Numbered from the stretch's first letter, positions 26,478 through 37,387 are shown. The stretch is DNA of 64,000 bases from Halioglobus sp. (GCA_029246385.1 JAQWNG010000015.1:434001-498000); one strand, 5' to 3'. Made by a program: numbers and translations. Notes: generated by a model not told the origin, from the letters alone.

Positions 26478-26912
26478 ATGAGCTCGAAGCCTCTTGTCCC
26501 TGCCGTTGAAGGCTGGCACACCATGGACGCTAAACCGCACCTTATCGGCACCCAGTGCAAGGATTGTGGTACCTATTTTTTCCCGAAGCAGAGCGACTAC
26601 TGCAGGAATCCTGACTGTGAAAGTACAGAGTTTCGTGAGGTAGAACTCAGTCGGACGGGTAAAATCTGGAGCTATACCAATGCCTGCTATAAGCCCCCTG
26701 AGCCATTTGTAGCGCAGGAGCCGTTTGTGCCCTATGCCATTGCCGCAGTGCAACTAGAAACAGAGCAGATGGTGATTCTGGGGCAGGTCGTCGAAGGACT
26801 CACCGTGAATGAGTTGAAAGTCGGCATGCCGATGGAGCTGGTCCTGGAGCCGCTGCATGAGACAGACAACGACATCAAAGTCACTTGGAAGTGGCAACCA
26901 CTGGCACAGTAG
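26478..26912 (+). CDS. DUF35 zinc-ribbon/OB-fold protein, partner of the thiolase-like protein
   Basis: Protein of 144 residues. The N-terminal rubredoxin-like zinc ribbon has four Cys in two pairs (CKDCGTYFFPKQSDYCRNPDC, first Cys about 28), followed by an OB-fold (TGKIWSYTNACYKPPEPF, PYAIAAVQLE). Such DUF35 proteins bind thiolase-fold partners and acyl-CoA, and are required for SCP-x/Ltp2-type activities in steroid side-chain degradation. The start at 26478 has GGGAG eight bases upstream; an earlier in-frame ATG lacks it. The thiolase-like gene follows 29 bases later, which fits a complex. Confidence 0.9.
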   Translation: MSSKPLVPAVEGWHTMDAKPHLIGTQCKDCGTYFFPKQSDYCRNPDCESTEFREVELSRTGKIWSYTNACYKPPEPFVAQEPFVPYAIAAVQLETEQMVILGQVVEGLTVNELKVGMPMELVLEPLHETDNDIKVTWKWQPLAQ

Positions 26913-26941
26913 TCGCCGACTGAATCTGGAGCACAATAACT

Positions 26942-28129
26942 ATGTCTAATGAAATCGCAATTCTAGGCGCCGGTATGCACCCTTGGGGAAAATGGGGTCA
27001 TAACTTCGTGCAGTACGGCGTGGCGGCCGCGCGTGAGGCGCTGGCAGACGCTGGCGTCCCGTGGCAGGACGTTCAGTTCGTTTCCGGTGGCGCAACAATA
27101 CGCTGCGGCTATCCGGGCTTTGTGGCCGGCGCCACTTTTGCTCAAGCGCTAGGCTGGCAAGGCGCAGAAGTCAACACGTCCTATGCTGCCTGTGCATCGG
27201 GTTCTCAAGCGCTGGCGGCAGCGCGCAATAAAATCTTGGCTGGCGAGTGCGAAGTCGCTCTCGTCGTAGGTGCCGATACAACGCCAAAGGGGTTTCTTGC
27301 TCCGGCAGGGGGTTATCGACCGGAAGACCCAGACTGGCTGCGCTTCTATCTCGGCATCACCAATCCGACCTATTTTGCACTCTACGCCCGACGTCGCATG
27401 GATCTCTACGGTGATACACTTGAAGATTTTGCGGCGGTCAAGGTTAAGAACTCGCTAGTAGGCAGCAAAAATCCGCGGGCGCGCTACCGTAAATGCTTCA
27501 CCGCCGAGGATGTCGCTGCATCAGCGATGGTTGCAGACCCCCTGCGGCTTATGGACATTTGTGCCACCAGCGACGGCGGCGCAGCCCTGATCGTTGCCAG
27601 CCTAGAATACGCGCGAAAAATGGGCAAGGGCGATGCGCCGCGTGTAGCGGCTATTTCCACCGTGACACCAACTTTTGCAAGTGGCGTGGTAGAAATGCCC
27701 GACATCGCCACTGACTCTGCCGCTGCTGCAGGCGTAGAACCACACGCCTACCGAGCCAGCCTTCCGATTAAGGCCTATGAAGAAGCCGGTATCGGCCCAC
27801 AAGATATTAGCCTAGCCGAGGTCTACGACCTGTCTACCGCACTGGAACTGGACTGGATAGAAGATCTACAACTAGCCCCGCGAGGCGAGGCAGCAGCCCT
27901 ATTACGAGCCGGTGATACGGCAATAGGCGGCAAAATCCCGGTCAACGTTTCTGGCGGCTTAGCCTGCTTCGGCGAGGCAGTGCCGGCTCAGGCCTTGTCT
28001 CAGGTCTGCGAACTAACCTGGCAATTGCGCGGACAGGCGGGTGATAGGCAAGTGCATGGCGCAAACGTTGGCATCACCGCCAATCAAGGGTTGTTTGGGC
28101 ACGGAAGTTCAGTAATCGTCAAAAAATAA
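26942..28129 (+). CDS. Thiolase-like protein (SCP-x/Ltp2 type)
   Basis: Thiolase-fold protein of 395 residues. The N-terminal nucleophile region is intact (YAACASGSQAL, Cys84). In the C-terminal half the canonical GHPxGATG is replaced: the GGLACFGEAVPAQA segment (338-351) has Glu345 where the His is expected, and the second catalytic Cys is absent (NQGLFGHGSS at 381-390). An EVYD motif with Tyr295 recalls the tyrosine region implicated in the Ltp2 aldolase, which I cannot verify. With the DUF35 partner this suggests a non-thiolytic or aldolase-type role on acyl-CoA; the substrate is unknown. It may act with the nearby SDR, MaoC and NUDIX genes. Confidence 0.88.
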   Translation: MSNEIAILGAGMHPWGKWGHNFVQYGVAAAREALADAGVPWQDVQFVSGGATIRCGYPGFVAGATFAQALGWQGAEVNTSYAACASGSQALAAARNKILAGECEVALVVGADTTPKGFLAPAGGYRPEDPDWLRFYLGITNPTYFALYARRRMDLYGDTLEDFAAVKVKNSLVGSKNPRARYRKCFTAEDVAASAMVADPLRLMDICATSDGGAALIVASLEYARKMGKGDAPRVAAISTVTPTFASGVVEMPDIATDSAAAAGVEPHAYRASLPIKAYEEAGIGPQDISLAEVYDLSTALELDWIEDLQLAPRGEAAALLRAGDTAIGGKIPVNVSGGLACFGEAVPAQALSQVCELTWQLRGQAGDRQVHGANVGITANQGLFGHGSSVIVKK

Positions 28130-28324
28130 GTCTTTGCCGAATATTCGATGCAGGCTGGGCCGTTAGTTATTGTGGTCGAGAGCCGCTTCAGCATAGCAGG
28201 TGCGGCAGGTGCTAAACTCAACCCTACCCCTGACAGCATCGCCGGCGAGCGCCAACTCCTGCGCCGACGGCAGTAGCCGCCGTGGCCGCAAGACCTGTAA
28301 ACACACGCCGTCGACTTGATTCCT

Positions 28325-28340
28325 AGTTTAGCACTAAACT
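28325..28340. promoter_or_regulatory. 16-bp inverted repeat (possible operator)
   Basis: AGTTTAG-CA-CTAAACT is a perfect 7-bp inverted repeat with a two-base centre. It lies between the convergent thiolase-like and NUDIX genes, an unusual place for an operator. The remainder of the 28130-28369 gap shows no gene that I can support. Confidence 0.3.
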
Positions 28341-28369
28341 TGTACCACGTGACTTTTCTCCGATGGACA

Positions 28370-29068
28370 TCAGGATTGTCGAATATATTCCAATTGGTCA
28401 TCCACCATATATAGACGATGGCGCGGACCTTTTATGTTTGGACTCGAGTCATGATGACCCGCGTCACCCGCATATAAAAAACAGATGCCGCCATCGACAG
28501 AAACCATACGCGGCTCATAGACCACGGCGTCACGGCCACTGATTCTCTGCCTAGCCTGCGCACAACTTTGACAGTCGGCAATATCAAAAAGACTCACAAA
28601 GCTCGGTGGCATCAAGCGCAGAGGATGCTCCGAGTCCGCCGACTCGGCCAGTGCCACAGAAGGCTTGACCCAGCGGTGACGGGCGATCTCACTGCCATCG
28701 ACTTCAACTTCCTGCCCATCGCTCAATATGGCGACAAAAAACCAAGTGGAGAAACGTTTTTTTGCTCCCTCAGGCGTCGTCCAATGCGACAAGTACACCA
28801 ACTGTTCCGCCGTGATATTGAGGCCCGCTTCTTCATGCGTCTCGCGAATAGCGGCGTTCACCGCCGCCTGATATTTATCCCGATCGCTTGAGTAATCAAC
28901 TTCGTCCACCTTGCCGCCAGGAAATACCCACATGCCGCCCATGTGTTGCACCGCCGTATTGCGCTGGACGAGAAGAGCCTCGACGCCATCTCTACCATCA
29001 CGCAGCAACACCACTGTGGCTGCCGGATAGATTGGCTCTATACCTTCAAATTGTTCCAACAAACGCAT
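28370..29068 (-). CDS. NUDIX hydrolase, NUDT19-like (possible CoA diphosphatase)
   Basis: Protein of 232 residues. The Nudix box is split: PGGKVDE, then an insertion of about 20 residues, then AAIRETHEEAGL. This spacing is like the NUDT19/CoA-diphosphatase-type proteins, not the standard 23-residue box. The N-terminus has AATVVLLRDG and VQRN, and the C-terminal half is helical with RHRWV and PPSFVSLFDIADC. The GGAG ribosome site abuts the ATG directly; TTG codons three and four residues later would have better spacing. It lies downstream of the MaoC gene on the same strand, 62 bases away, which fits acyl-CoA turnover. Substrate is inferred only. Confidence 0.85.
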   Translation of the reverse strand: MRLLEQFEGIEPIYPAATVVLLRDGRDGVEALLVQRNTAVQHMGGMWVFPGGKVDEVDYSSDRDKYQAAVNAAIRETHEEAGLNITAEQLVYLSHWTTPEGAKKRFSTWFFVAILSDGQEVEVDGSEIARHRWVKPSVALAESADSEHPLRLMPPSFVSLFDIADCQSCAQARQRISGRDAVVYEPRMVSVDGGICFLYAGDAGHHDSSPNIKGPRHRLYMVDDQLEYIRQS

Positions 29069-29130
29069 CTCCTGTGACCCAGTTGTCAGTAGGCTTGATT
29101 ATCGGTATCAATAAAAATCGCAATGCCCGC

Positions 29131-29586
29131 TCAGGGAGAAAACCGGCTGATAGTGTCAAGCACACAAGCAGGTCTGTCGCCGCCATCAATCTCGATGGTC
29201 ATGCGCACAACAACCTGCACGCCCCCCTTCACTTCCTCGGCACTAATAATTTCACCCCCACCCCGTATTCGACTACCCACCGGGACCGCAGCAGGAAAGC
29301 GCACCTTTTCGCACCCATAGTTAATTCCCATAGAGGTGTTGTCCACCTGCATAATCTGCGGTAAAAAAAGATTAGCCATGGAGAGTGTCAGATAGCCGTG
29401 GGCAATAGTCTTACCAAAAGGGCCTTGCGCCGCTTTTTCAGGGTTGACGTGAATCCACTGATAGTCGCCGGTGGCATCAGCAAACTGGTTGATACGCTGC
29501 TGAGTGATTGTTTCCCAATCGCTGAAACCTAGATGCTGTCCAACTGCAACCAACAACGCAGCCGGATTATGAAACACTGTTGTCAT
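29131..29586 (-). CDS. MaoC-like (R)-specific enoyl-CoA hydratase
   Basis: Hot-dog fold protein of 151 residues. The hydratase motif is present: FADATGDYQWIHVNPEKA followed by GKTIAHGYLTLSM, carrying the usual Asp and His. It probably hydrates 2-enoyl-CoA esters in the cytosol. The N-terminal LGFSDWETITQQRINQFA is typical of the single-domain form. It starts with ATG at 29586, and the NUDIX gene is downstream. It is divergent from the RND pump genes across a 215-base gap. Confidence 0.92.
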   Translation of the reverse strand: MTTVFHNPAALLVAVGQHLGFSDWETITQQRINQFADATGDYQWIHVNPEKAAQGPFGKTIAHGYLTLSMANLFLPQIMQVDNTSMGINYGCEKVRFPAAVPVGSRIRGGGEIISAEEVKGGVQVVVRMTIEIDGGDRPACVLDTISRFSP

Positions 29587-29688
29587 GGAGCGCTTTCCCT
29601 ATCATCTAAGTCATAGGCACTATACCACCCATCAGCATTACTGTGCTCATGTCGGGGTAGATCTGCTTGAACGGTTTAATTACAAGTA

Positions 29689-29718
29689 TTTCACACTAAT
29701 GAATACCCAAAATATGAT
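29689..29718 (+). promoter_or_regulatory. Possible promoter of the RND operon
   Basis: TTTCAC (-35) and TATGAT (-10, 29713-29718) are 18 bases apart in an AT-rich stretch 84 bases before the adaptor gene. No operator palindrome or regulator gene was seen beside it. Confidence 0.35.
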
Positions 29719-29801
29719 AAATTAGCCATATATTTAATGTAACGTCCGTCCCAGCGCGTTTTAGCGCCCTCTGTCAACGGACTCTAATTGGTAACTACAG
29801 A

Positions 29802-31079
29802 GTGGTCTCAAGAAACAAGCAGGTTTCCTTTTCGGTTGTTATGCTGGCGGGCTCAGTTCTGATCACGACGCTGCTTTACTTAAACCGCCCCCCAGCAAGT
29901 ATTGAAGAACCCGTCAGACAGCGCGTTACCGTAGACGTGACGCAGATTGTGAAGCAGAACCTGCGCATTCCGGTTCAAGCGCAGGGCACAGTAACACCGC
30001 TGCAGGAGACTTTGCTCCTTTCAGAAGTTAACGGACGCATTATCGAAGTCTCTCCCGCGTTTATCGTCGGCGGGTTCGTATCCAAAGATGATGTCTTGCT
30101 GCGAATTGACCCTCGAGATTACGAAACGAATCTGTTGCGCGCGGAAGCTTCAGTGAAGTCTGCACAAAGCAATCTGGCGCAAGAAACAGGCCGCGCAAAA
30201 GTCGCTGAGCAGGAATGGAAGAAAACATCAAAGGGTAAGCAGCGCACTCAAGCATCAAAAGATCTCTACCTGCGCAAACCGCAGCTAGATCAAGCCCTTG
30301 CACAGATGCTGGCTGCACAGGCCGATCTCAACACCGCCGAAGATAATCTGGAGCGCACCATTATTAAAGCGCCTTACGATGCGCTGATCAGAACAAAACA
30401 AAGCGAGATAGGCCAATTCGTCGCCGCCGGAACGCCACTAGGGGAGCTCTTTTCTGTGGAATATGCAGAGGTACGCCTGCCAATACCGCAAAACAAATTA
30501 AAGTACCTAGATCTACCTGAACTCGGTACGATGGGAAATGGCTCACCCATCGACTTGTACACCGAGGTGGGCGGCAAGGTACAACATTGGAAGGCTTACT
30601 TGCATCACACTGAAGGTGTTTTCGATGCGCGTTCTCGCGTACTTTTTAGTGTTGCGCGCATCAAAGATCCTTACGGCCTGCAATCTCCTGATAACGAGCC
30701 ACTGCGGATTGGCAGCTTTGTGAATGCTAGTATCGAGGGTAAGGAACTGATGGATATTGTCCGACTGCCCCGCTACATCATTCGGCCAGGCAACAATGTA
30801 TGGATCATTGATGAGACAGGACATCTGCGGACTCGCAACGTGACCTTGTTGCGCACCGGCGACGACTTTGTTTATGTCAGTGCTGGTCTGAGCGATGGAA
30901 ACCTTGTTTCGCTGACAACGTTAGATAACTCATACGAGGGCGCGCAAGTTCGCATAGAGTCGCAGATACCCAGTGACTTGCTTGACCCATCGGGCAGACT
31001 TCAGACGCAACCGGATCGAGAGGCCATTGAAACGACAGCCGCAGCAAAGCTTATAAACAACAACGGCTATGATAACTAA
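29802..31079 (+). CDS. RND efflux periplasmic adaptor subunit
   Basis: Membrane fusion protein of 425 residues linking an inner membrane pump to an outer membrane channel. The N-terminal membrane anchor is at about 8-27 (VVMLAGSVLITTLLYL). The lipoyl half-motif region follows (VQAQGTVTPLQETLLLSEVNGRI), then a helical hairpin (110-190), the second lipoyl half (TIIKAPYDALIRTKQSEIGQFVAAGTPL) and the beta-barrel. It starts with GTG and has a poor ribosome site. The stop overlaps the permease ATG (TAATG). The substrate cannot be told from sequence. Confidence 0.9.
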   Translation: MVSRNKQVSFSVVMLAGSVLITTLLYLNRPPASIEEPVRQRVTVDVTQIVKQNLRIPVQAQGTVTPLQETLLLSEVNGRIIEVSPAFIVGGFVSKDDVLLRIDPRDYETNLLRAEASVKSAQSNLAQETGRAKVAEQEWKKTSKGKQRTQASKDLYLRKPQLDQALAQMLAAQADLNTAEDNLERTIIKAPYDALIRTKQSEIGQFVAAGTPLGELFSVEYAEVRLPIPQNKLKYLDLPELGTMGNGSPIDLYTEVGGKVQHWKAYLHHTEGVFDARSRVLFSVARIKDPYGLQSPDNEPLRIGSFVNASIEGKELMDIVRLPRYIIRPGNNVWIIDETGHLRTRNVTLLRTGDDFVYVSAGLSDGNLVSLTTLDNSYEGAQVRIESQIPSDLLDPSGRLQTQPDREAIETTAAAKLINNNGYDN

Positions 31080-34000
31080 TGCCGCCGCATCATAAAAAAG
31101 GGATCATCGCCTGGTTTGCGCAAAATCCGGTGGCAGCCAATCTTCTTATGTTGATCATCATGACCGTAGGCTTGGGATCGGCTTTTAATATCCAGCGCGC
31201 AATGTTCCCGGCCTTCGATATTGAAGCAATTTTTATCTCTGTAGCTTATCCTGGCTCAGCACCGGAAGAGGTTGAGCAGGGTGTCGTACTTAAAATCGAA
31301 GAATCAATTAACGATATCGACGGTATAAAGCGCATCGAGTCAGACTCATTTGAGTCGAGAGCCTTTATAATGATTGAGCCACAAGACGGCATTGATCTTC
31401 CTAAATTAATGGCTGACATCCAGAGCAGGGTTGATGGCATACAGAACTTTCCCGAACAGGCAGAAAAACCTGTTATCAGTCAGCCAGAGCTACTATTTCC
31501 AGCCCTCACTGTGCAACTGTCGGGCAACGTTAATGAACGCGGCATGAAGGCACTCGCCGATCAAGTCCGACGCGAACTATTGACCTACCCTGACATCTCC
31601 GCAGCCAGTGTGGTCGGCGCTCGAGATTATGAAATCGCCATCGAAGTGTCCGAGCAATTGCTGCGCGAATATCACCTCAACTTGGGGGATATCGCCAATA
31701 TCATCTCTGCATCATCGCTGGATCTTCCCGCGGGTTCGGTACGCACTGATAATGGCGAAATCATGTTGCGAACGATGGGGCAGGCCTACGTCCAGCAGGA
31801 TTTTGAGAGCATCGTAGTAAAGACCTGGCCAGACGGTACCCGCCTGATGCTGGGTGATATCGCTACGGTCAACGACGGTTTCGTCGACTCTGCCGGATTT
31901 GCAGCCTTCAACGGTGATTACTCACTCGGTGTTAGCGTTTTCTCAATGGGTAACCAAGACATCATCGAAACGGCAGATGCGGTCAAGGCTTATGCTGCAG
32001 AAAAAGTTGATAACCTACCTGAAGGGGTCAAGCTTGATATCTGGTATGACTCGACCTATTACCTGAAGGGCCGCCTCGGCATGATGGTAAAAAACCTAGC
32101 GATGGGTGCGCTACTCGTCTTCATCATTCTTGCCTTATTCTTGGAAATAAAATTAGCGTTTTGGGTCATGCTGGGAATACCCGTGTGTTTCCTTGGCGCC
32201 ATGGCATTGATTAACACAAGCTTTATCGGTCAATCACTGAATATGATCAGCATATTTGGCTTCATACTGGTGCTAGGCATCGTGGTCGATGATGCAATTA
32301 TTATGGGGGAAAGCGCATATTCCGAAACGGAAAAATTAGGCCACAGTGTCACAAATGTAATCAATGGTGTCTATCGGGTAGCCACCCCGGCCACCTTTGG
32401 CGTATTGACAACCATCATGGCTTTTCTACCTTCACTGTTCATAGACGGAATATTTGGAGCCTTTCCGGCAGCCTGTGGCTGGGTCGTAATTATGTGTCTG
32501 TGCTTTTCGCTGGTAGAGTCAAAGTGGATTCTGCCGGCTCACCTAGCGCAGTCTAAGCCCGCTTCTAATGCTGTCCTACTAAAAATTGACCATGTGCAAG
32601 AAGCCGTTAACAGAGCTTTAAGTAAATTTGTACAGCAGCGGTATAAGCCTTTTATGTTGCGTTGTGTCGACAATCGCTATTTGACGCTGGCTTTTTTCCT
32701 AATGTTGCTAATACTGTCTGCAGGGCTTTTAGCAGGCGGTTCCGTGCGCACGGTATTGTCACCCGATACGCCGGGAGAGTTTTTGCAAGTTGAATTGCGC
32801 ATGTCTCCTGGCACACCGGAGGAGCGCACACTGCAGGCCATCACTCAAATCGCCGATGCGTTTACAGTAATAGAAGATCGATACCGCAGCGAGAAGGCTC
32901 CCGACGAACGCTTGCTTCGGCACATGGCTACTTATGGATTTGAGCGCATTAAGGGGCGCATTGATGTCGAGTTAACCAAGGAAGACAAACGAACTATTTC
33001 AACGCGTGAAGTGGAAGAACTCTGGCGCAAAGAAGTTGGAAAAATACATGGTGCAGAAGTATTCGCTATTACCAGCGCAGAGGGTCCAAGCTTCGGCCCA
33101 TCCATTGCGTTTGACCTTATGCACAGTAATTTTAGCACGCTCAAAAATGCCGCCGCTGACTTTGAGGATGGATTAAGACGCTATATCGGGCTTTACGATA
33201 TCCGCAACGGCGTTAGCGATACTTCTGATGAGTTTCATCTTGATATCCTGCCTGAGGCAGAGGCTCTGGGCATTACTCGCTATGACTTAGGCACGCAGGT
33301 TCGACACGCGTTTTATGGCGCAGAAGCTCAGCGTGTGCAGCGTGGCATCGACGAGGTCAAGGTTATGGTGCGCTACCCTAAGGAAGACCGCGAGAATGTC
33401 AGCAGTTTGAGCAATATGTTCATCCGAACACCAACCGGAGATGAGGTGCCCTTTGACACTGTGGCTGATCTGCAAGTTAAACAGGGCCTAGTAAAAGCAA
33501 CACGCATCAACTATCAAAGAGCTGCAGAGCTGACGGCGGAGGCTAATAAGCAGGTCGTCGAACCCGACAAAGTCATCAAAGATATCGAAAATAATCTGAT
33601 ACCCGCACTGCAGAAAAAATATCCAGGACTGAGCTATGGTATCTCTGGTGCTGCCGGTGAAGAGGCCAAAATGGCTGTCAGCATGATCATAGGTTTCTCC
33701 TTAGCACTGTTTGGAATTTATGCCTTACTGGCGATCCCCACTAAGTCTTATCTGCAGCCTTTGATCATAATGGGTGTCATTCCCTTCGGCATGATCGGTG
33801 CAATATTCGGCCACTGGGTGATGGGTTATCCGATGAGCATGATGTCACTGATGGGTGTGATTGCGTTAAGTGGCGTAGTCGTCAACGACAGCCTCATACT
33901 GGTGGACTTCGTCAACAAGGCCGTGGCAAATGGCACAGAGCGCTATGCCGCCGTAGTAGAGGCCGGGGCAAGACGCTTTCGAGCAATCCTGCTGACGTCA

Positions 34001-34228
34001 CTGACAACTTTTTTTGGTCTGTTACCAATGTTAACAGAACGCACAACGCAGGCAGAGCAGATGCTACCCATGGCGATATCTCTGGCATATGGGATTGTGT
34101 TTGCCACTGTGATTACGCTGCTTTTGATACCTTGCTTGTATATGATCTTGGAAGACCTCGCTAGCTGGCGTATTAACAAGAATATCGCGCATGACTCGCT
34201 TCTTGAGCATCAGGCGCCAGTCGCCTAG
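31079..34228 (+). CDS. RND family permease (AcrB/MmpL-type efflux pump)
   Basis: Inner membrane proton-driven pump of 1049 residues with the usual two repeats of six membrane segments and two large periplasmic loops. The proton-relay Asp pair is in TM4 (FILVLGIVVDDAIIMGES), preceded by LGIPVCFLGAMALI. The second half shows GVIPFGMIGAIFGHW and SLMGVIALSGVVVNDSLILVDF. No outer membrane channel or TetR-type regulator lies next to it. Its last bases overlap the convergent sppA gene by four. Confidence 0.95.
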   Translation: MPPHHKKGIIAWFAQNPVAANLLMLIIMTVGLGSAFNIQRAMFPAFDIEAIFISVAYPGSAPEEVEQGVVLKIEESINDIDGIKRIESDSFESRAFIMIEPQDGIDLPKLMADIQSRVDGIQNFPEQAEKPVISQPELLFPALTVQLSGNVNERGMKALADQVRRELLTYPDISAASVVGARDYEIAIEVSEQLLREYHLNLGDIANIISASSLDLPAGSVRTDNGEIMLRTMGQAYVQQDFESIVVKTWPDGTRLMLGDIATVNDGFVDSAGFAAFNGDYSLGVSVFSMGNQDIIETADAVKAYAAEKVDNLPEGVKLDIWYDSTYYLKGRLGMMVKNLAMGALLVFIILALFLEIKLAFWVMLGIPVCFLGAMALINTSFIGQSLNMISIFGFILVLGIVVDDAIIMGESAYSETEKLGHSVTNVINGVYRVATPATFGVLTTIMAFLPSLFIDGIFGAFPAACGWVVIMCLCFSLVESKWILPAHLAQSKPASNAVLLKIDHVQEAVNRALSKFVQQRYKPFMLRCVDNRYLTLAFFLMLLILSAGLLAGGSVRTVLSPDTPGEFLQVELRMSPGTPEERTLQAITQIADAFTVIEDRYRSEKAPDERLLRHMATYGFERIKGRIDVELTKEDKRTISTREVEELWRKEVGKIHGAEVFAITSAEGPSFGPSIAFDLMHSNFSTLKNAAADFEDGLRRYIGLYDIRNGVSDTSDEFHLDILPEAEALGITRYDLGTQVRHAFYGAEAQRVQRGIDEVKVMVRYPKEDRENVSSLSNMFIRTPTGDEVPFDTVADLQVKQGLVKATRINYQRAAELTAEANKQVVEPDKVIKDIENNLIPALQKKYPGLSYGISGAAGEEAKMAVSMIIGFSLALFGIYALLAIPTKSYLQPLIIMGVIPFGMIGAIFGHWVMGYPMSMMSLMGVIALSGVVVNDSLILVDFVNKAVANGTERYAAVVEAGARRFRAILLTSLTTFFGLLPMLTERTTQAEQMLPMAISLAYGIVFATVITLLLIPCLYMILEDLASWRINKNIAHDSLLEHQAPVA

Positions 34229-36072
34229 TGCGCCATAGAGCAAGCGACACAGCGCATGTAAAGATGTCTCGGATCCTGCATACTAGTAAGCTCTTTTGCG
34301 GCTTCCTGCATTGGACCCAGCAGACCCGACAACGCCGAGCTAGCAGCTGAGCGCGTGAATATATTCAGACTTCCGACGCTATTAGCCAGTTGCTTAAGCA
34401 CCATATCTCTGGGCGACAGAGGCCTTTCCACATATTGCACCTCATAACTTTCCAAGCCGGCTATAGCTGCTGCAGATACGATCGCGTCATGCAAACTACC
34501 GAGATTATCGACCAAACCCGCCTTTAACGCATCGGCGGCACTCCATACCCGACCTTCAGCCAATGGCTCGACTTCTGCGGCACTCATATCTCGCCCTTGC
34601 GCCACAATCTCCACAAAACTTTTATAGGCAAACTGCACGCCGCTGGTAAGGGCGTCCACCAGCTGCGGATTCAAGGGTCTATCAGCCCGCATTGAGCCGG
34701 CTAAATCGGTGGTGCCTACACCATCTGTAGAGATACCCACGCGGTGCAGCAACTCTTCAAAGGTAGGGAACGCCGCAAATACGCCTATACTGCCGGTAAT
34801 GGTGGACGAAGTCGCCCAAATCTCATCGGCGTTAGCGGCTATGTAATAGCCTCCAGAGGCAGCGACAGCGCCCATCGACACAACAACAGGCAAGCCCATA
34901 TTCCGGGCATAGAGTACCTGCTCTCGAATAACCTCAGATGCAAACATGCTGCCACCACCACTGTTCACACGCAGCACTATTGCTCTGACCCCATCTGCTT
35001 CAACGGCACCACGAATCAACTGCGCCAAAGAATCACCGCCAATCGATCCAGGCGGCTGTTGTCCTGGCATTATAGTGCCCTCTGCCGTTATAACCGCAAT
35101 GCGGTCGCTGTCAGAAGTCCCGAGCGACAGTGGGCGCTTGCGGGCTACATAACGCTCGAACACAACGGCCTCATAGCGGCCATCGTCATCGCTCGCGCCG
35201 ATCAACTCAACAAGGAAATCATTACCCTCACTTCGAGTAAGCAACCGATCAACTAAGCCCGACCGAAGAGCCGTCTGTGCCGCATCTCCTCCGTGCGCTT
35301 CCAGTCGCTGCGCAAAGTTGTCTATGTATTCATCGACCGCTCCGGGTTCAAGTGCTCGTTGTGCTTCTACAGCATCCGTATACTGACCCCATAGCTGATT
35401 AAGCCAACGGCTGGTCAGCTTCTTCTGAGCGGGCGACATATCGTCGCGCATGAATGGCTCCACTGCTGACTTATGGTCACCGGCGCGAAAAACATGCACA
35501 TTGACCGATATTTTCTTTAGCGCCTCCTGAAAATAATTTTGGTAGCTGCTGTATCCCTCTAAAGCGACTCCACCCAAGGGATGGGCAATTACAGTGTCAG
35601 CATGGCTCGCCAGTAAGTATTGATCCTGGGTATAGTAATCACCGATCGCTACTATGGGCTTTCCGCTTTCGCGAAAGTTTTGCAGCGCATCAACAATCTC
35701 TTGCGTTTTACTGATACCGAGACGCGCAAGGGAATCAAGTTCCATCACCAACGCATTAATCGCTGGATCTGTCGCGGCGTAATCAATCGCCTCTATGATG
35801 TCGCGCAACAAGACTTCATGGCTTTCGGGAGAAGGAGCCGTTAAAAGGGCCTGCACAGGATTGACCTCTGACTTCTGATCAACCACTGTGCCAGTTATAT
35901 TCAGTAATAACGCCGCGTTTTTCGGCAGTGGCTCGGGTGCGCCGCCAATATACACAAAGTAAATAAACACGATTATTGCCAAAAATAATATGTTCGACAT
36001 TGCCAGTCTTACGCGGGTGATACCCCGCCAAATCCCAGAGAAAAAACGCCGCACTAGGGATTTTTTACTCAT
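34225..36072 (-). CDS. sppA: Signal peptide peptidase SppA, 67-kDa type
   Basis: Inner membrane S49 serine protease digesting cleaved signal peptides. The protein has 615 residues, the long duplicated form. One membrane anchor lies at about 25-45. The catalytic Lys is in the N-terminal repeat (AGDHKSAVEPF) and the Ser in the C-terminal repeat (TITGSIGVFAAFPTF). GGAG lies upstream of the ATG at 36072. It is followed four bases upstream on the map by the DUF2069 gene, which precedes it on the same strand, so the arsC-wrbA-DUF2069-sppA genes may form one transcript. Confidence 0.95.
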   Translation of the reverse strand: MSKKSLVRRFFSGIWRGITRVRLAMSNILFLAIIVFIYFVYIGGAPEPLPKNAALLLNITGTVVDQKSEVNPVQALLTAPSPESHEVLLRDIIEAIDYAATDPAINALVMELDSLARLGISKTQEIVDALQNFRESGKPIVAIGDYYTQDQYLLASHADTVIAHPLGGVALEGYSSYQNYFQEALKKISVNVHVFRAGDHKSAVEPFMRDDMSPAQKKLTSRWLNQLWGQYTDAVEAQRALEPGAVDEYIDNFAQRLEAHGGDAAQTALRSGLVDRLLTRSEGNDFLVELIGASDDDGRYEAVVFERYVARKRPLSLGTSDSDRIAVITAEGTIMPGQQPPGSIGGDSLAQLIRGAVEADGVRAIVLRVNSGGGSMFASEVIREQVLYARNMGLPVVVSMGAVAASGGYYIAANADEIWATSSTITGSIGVFAAFPTFEELLHRVGISTDGVGTTDLAGSMRADRPLNPQLVDALTSGVQFAYKSFVEIVAQGRDMSAAEVEPLAEGRVWSAADALKAGLVDNLGSLHDAIVSAAAIAGLESYEVQYVERPLSPRDMVLKQLANSVGSLNIFTRSAASSALSGLLGPMQEAAKELTSMQDPRHLYMRCVACSMAH

Positions 36073-36075
36073 ATT

Positions 36076-37387
<1,312 letters not shown>

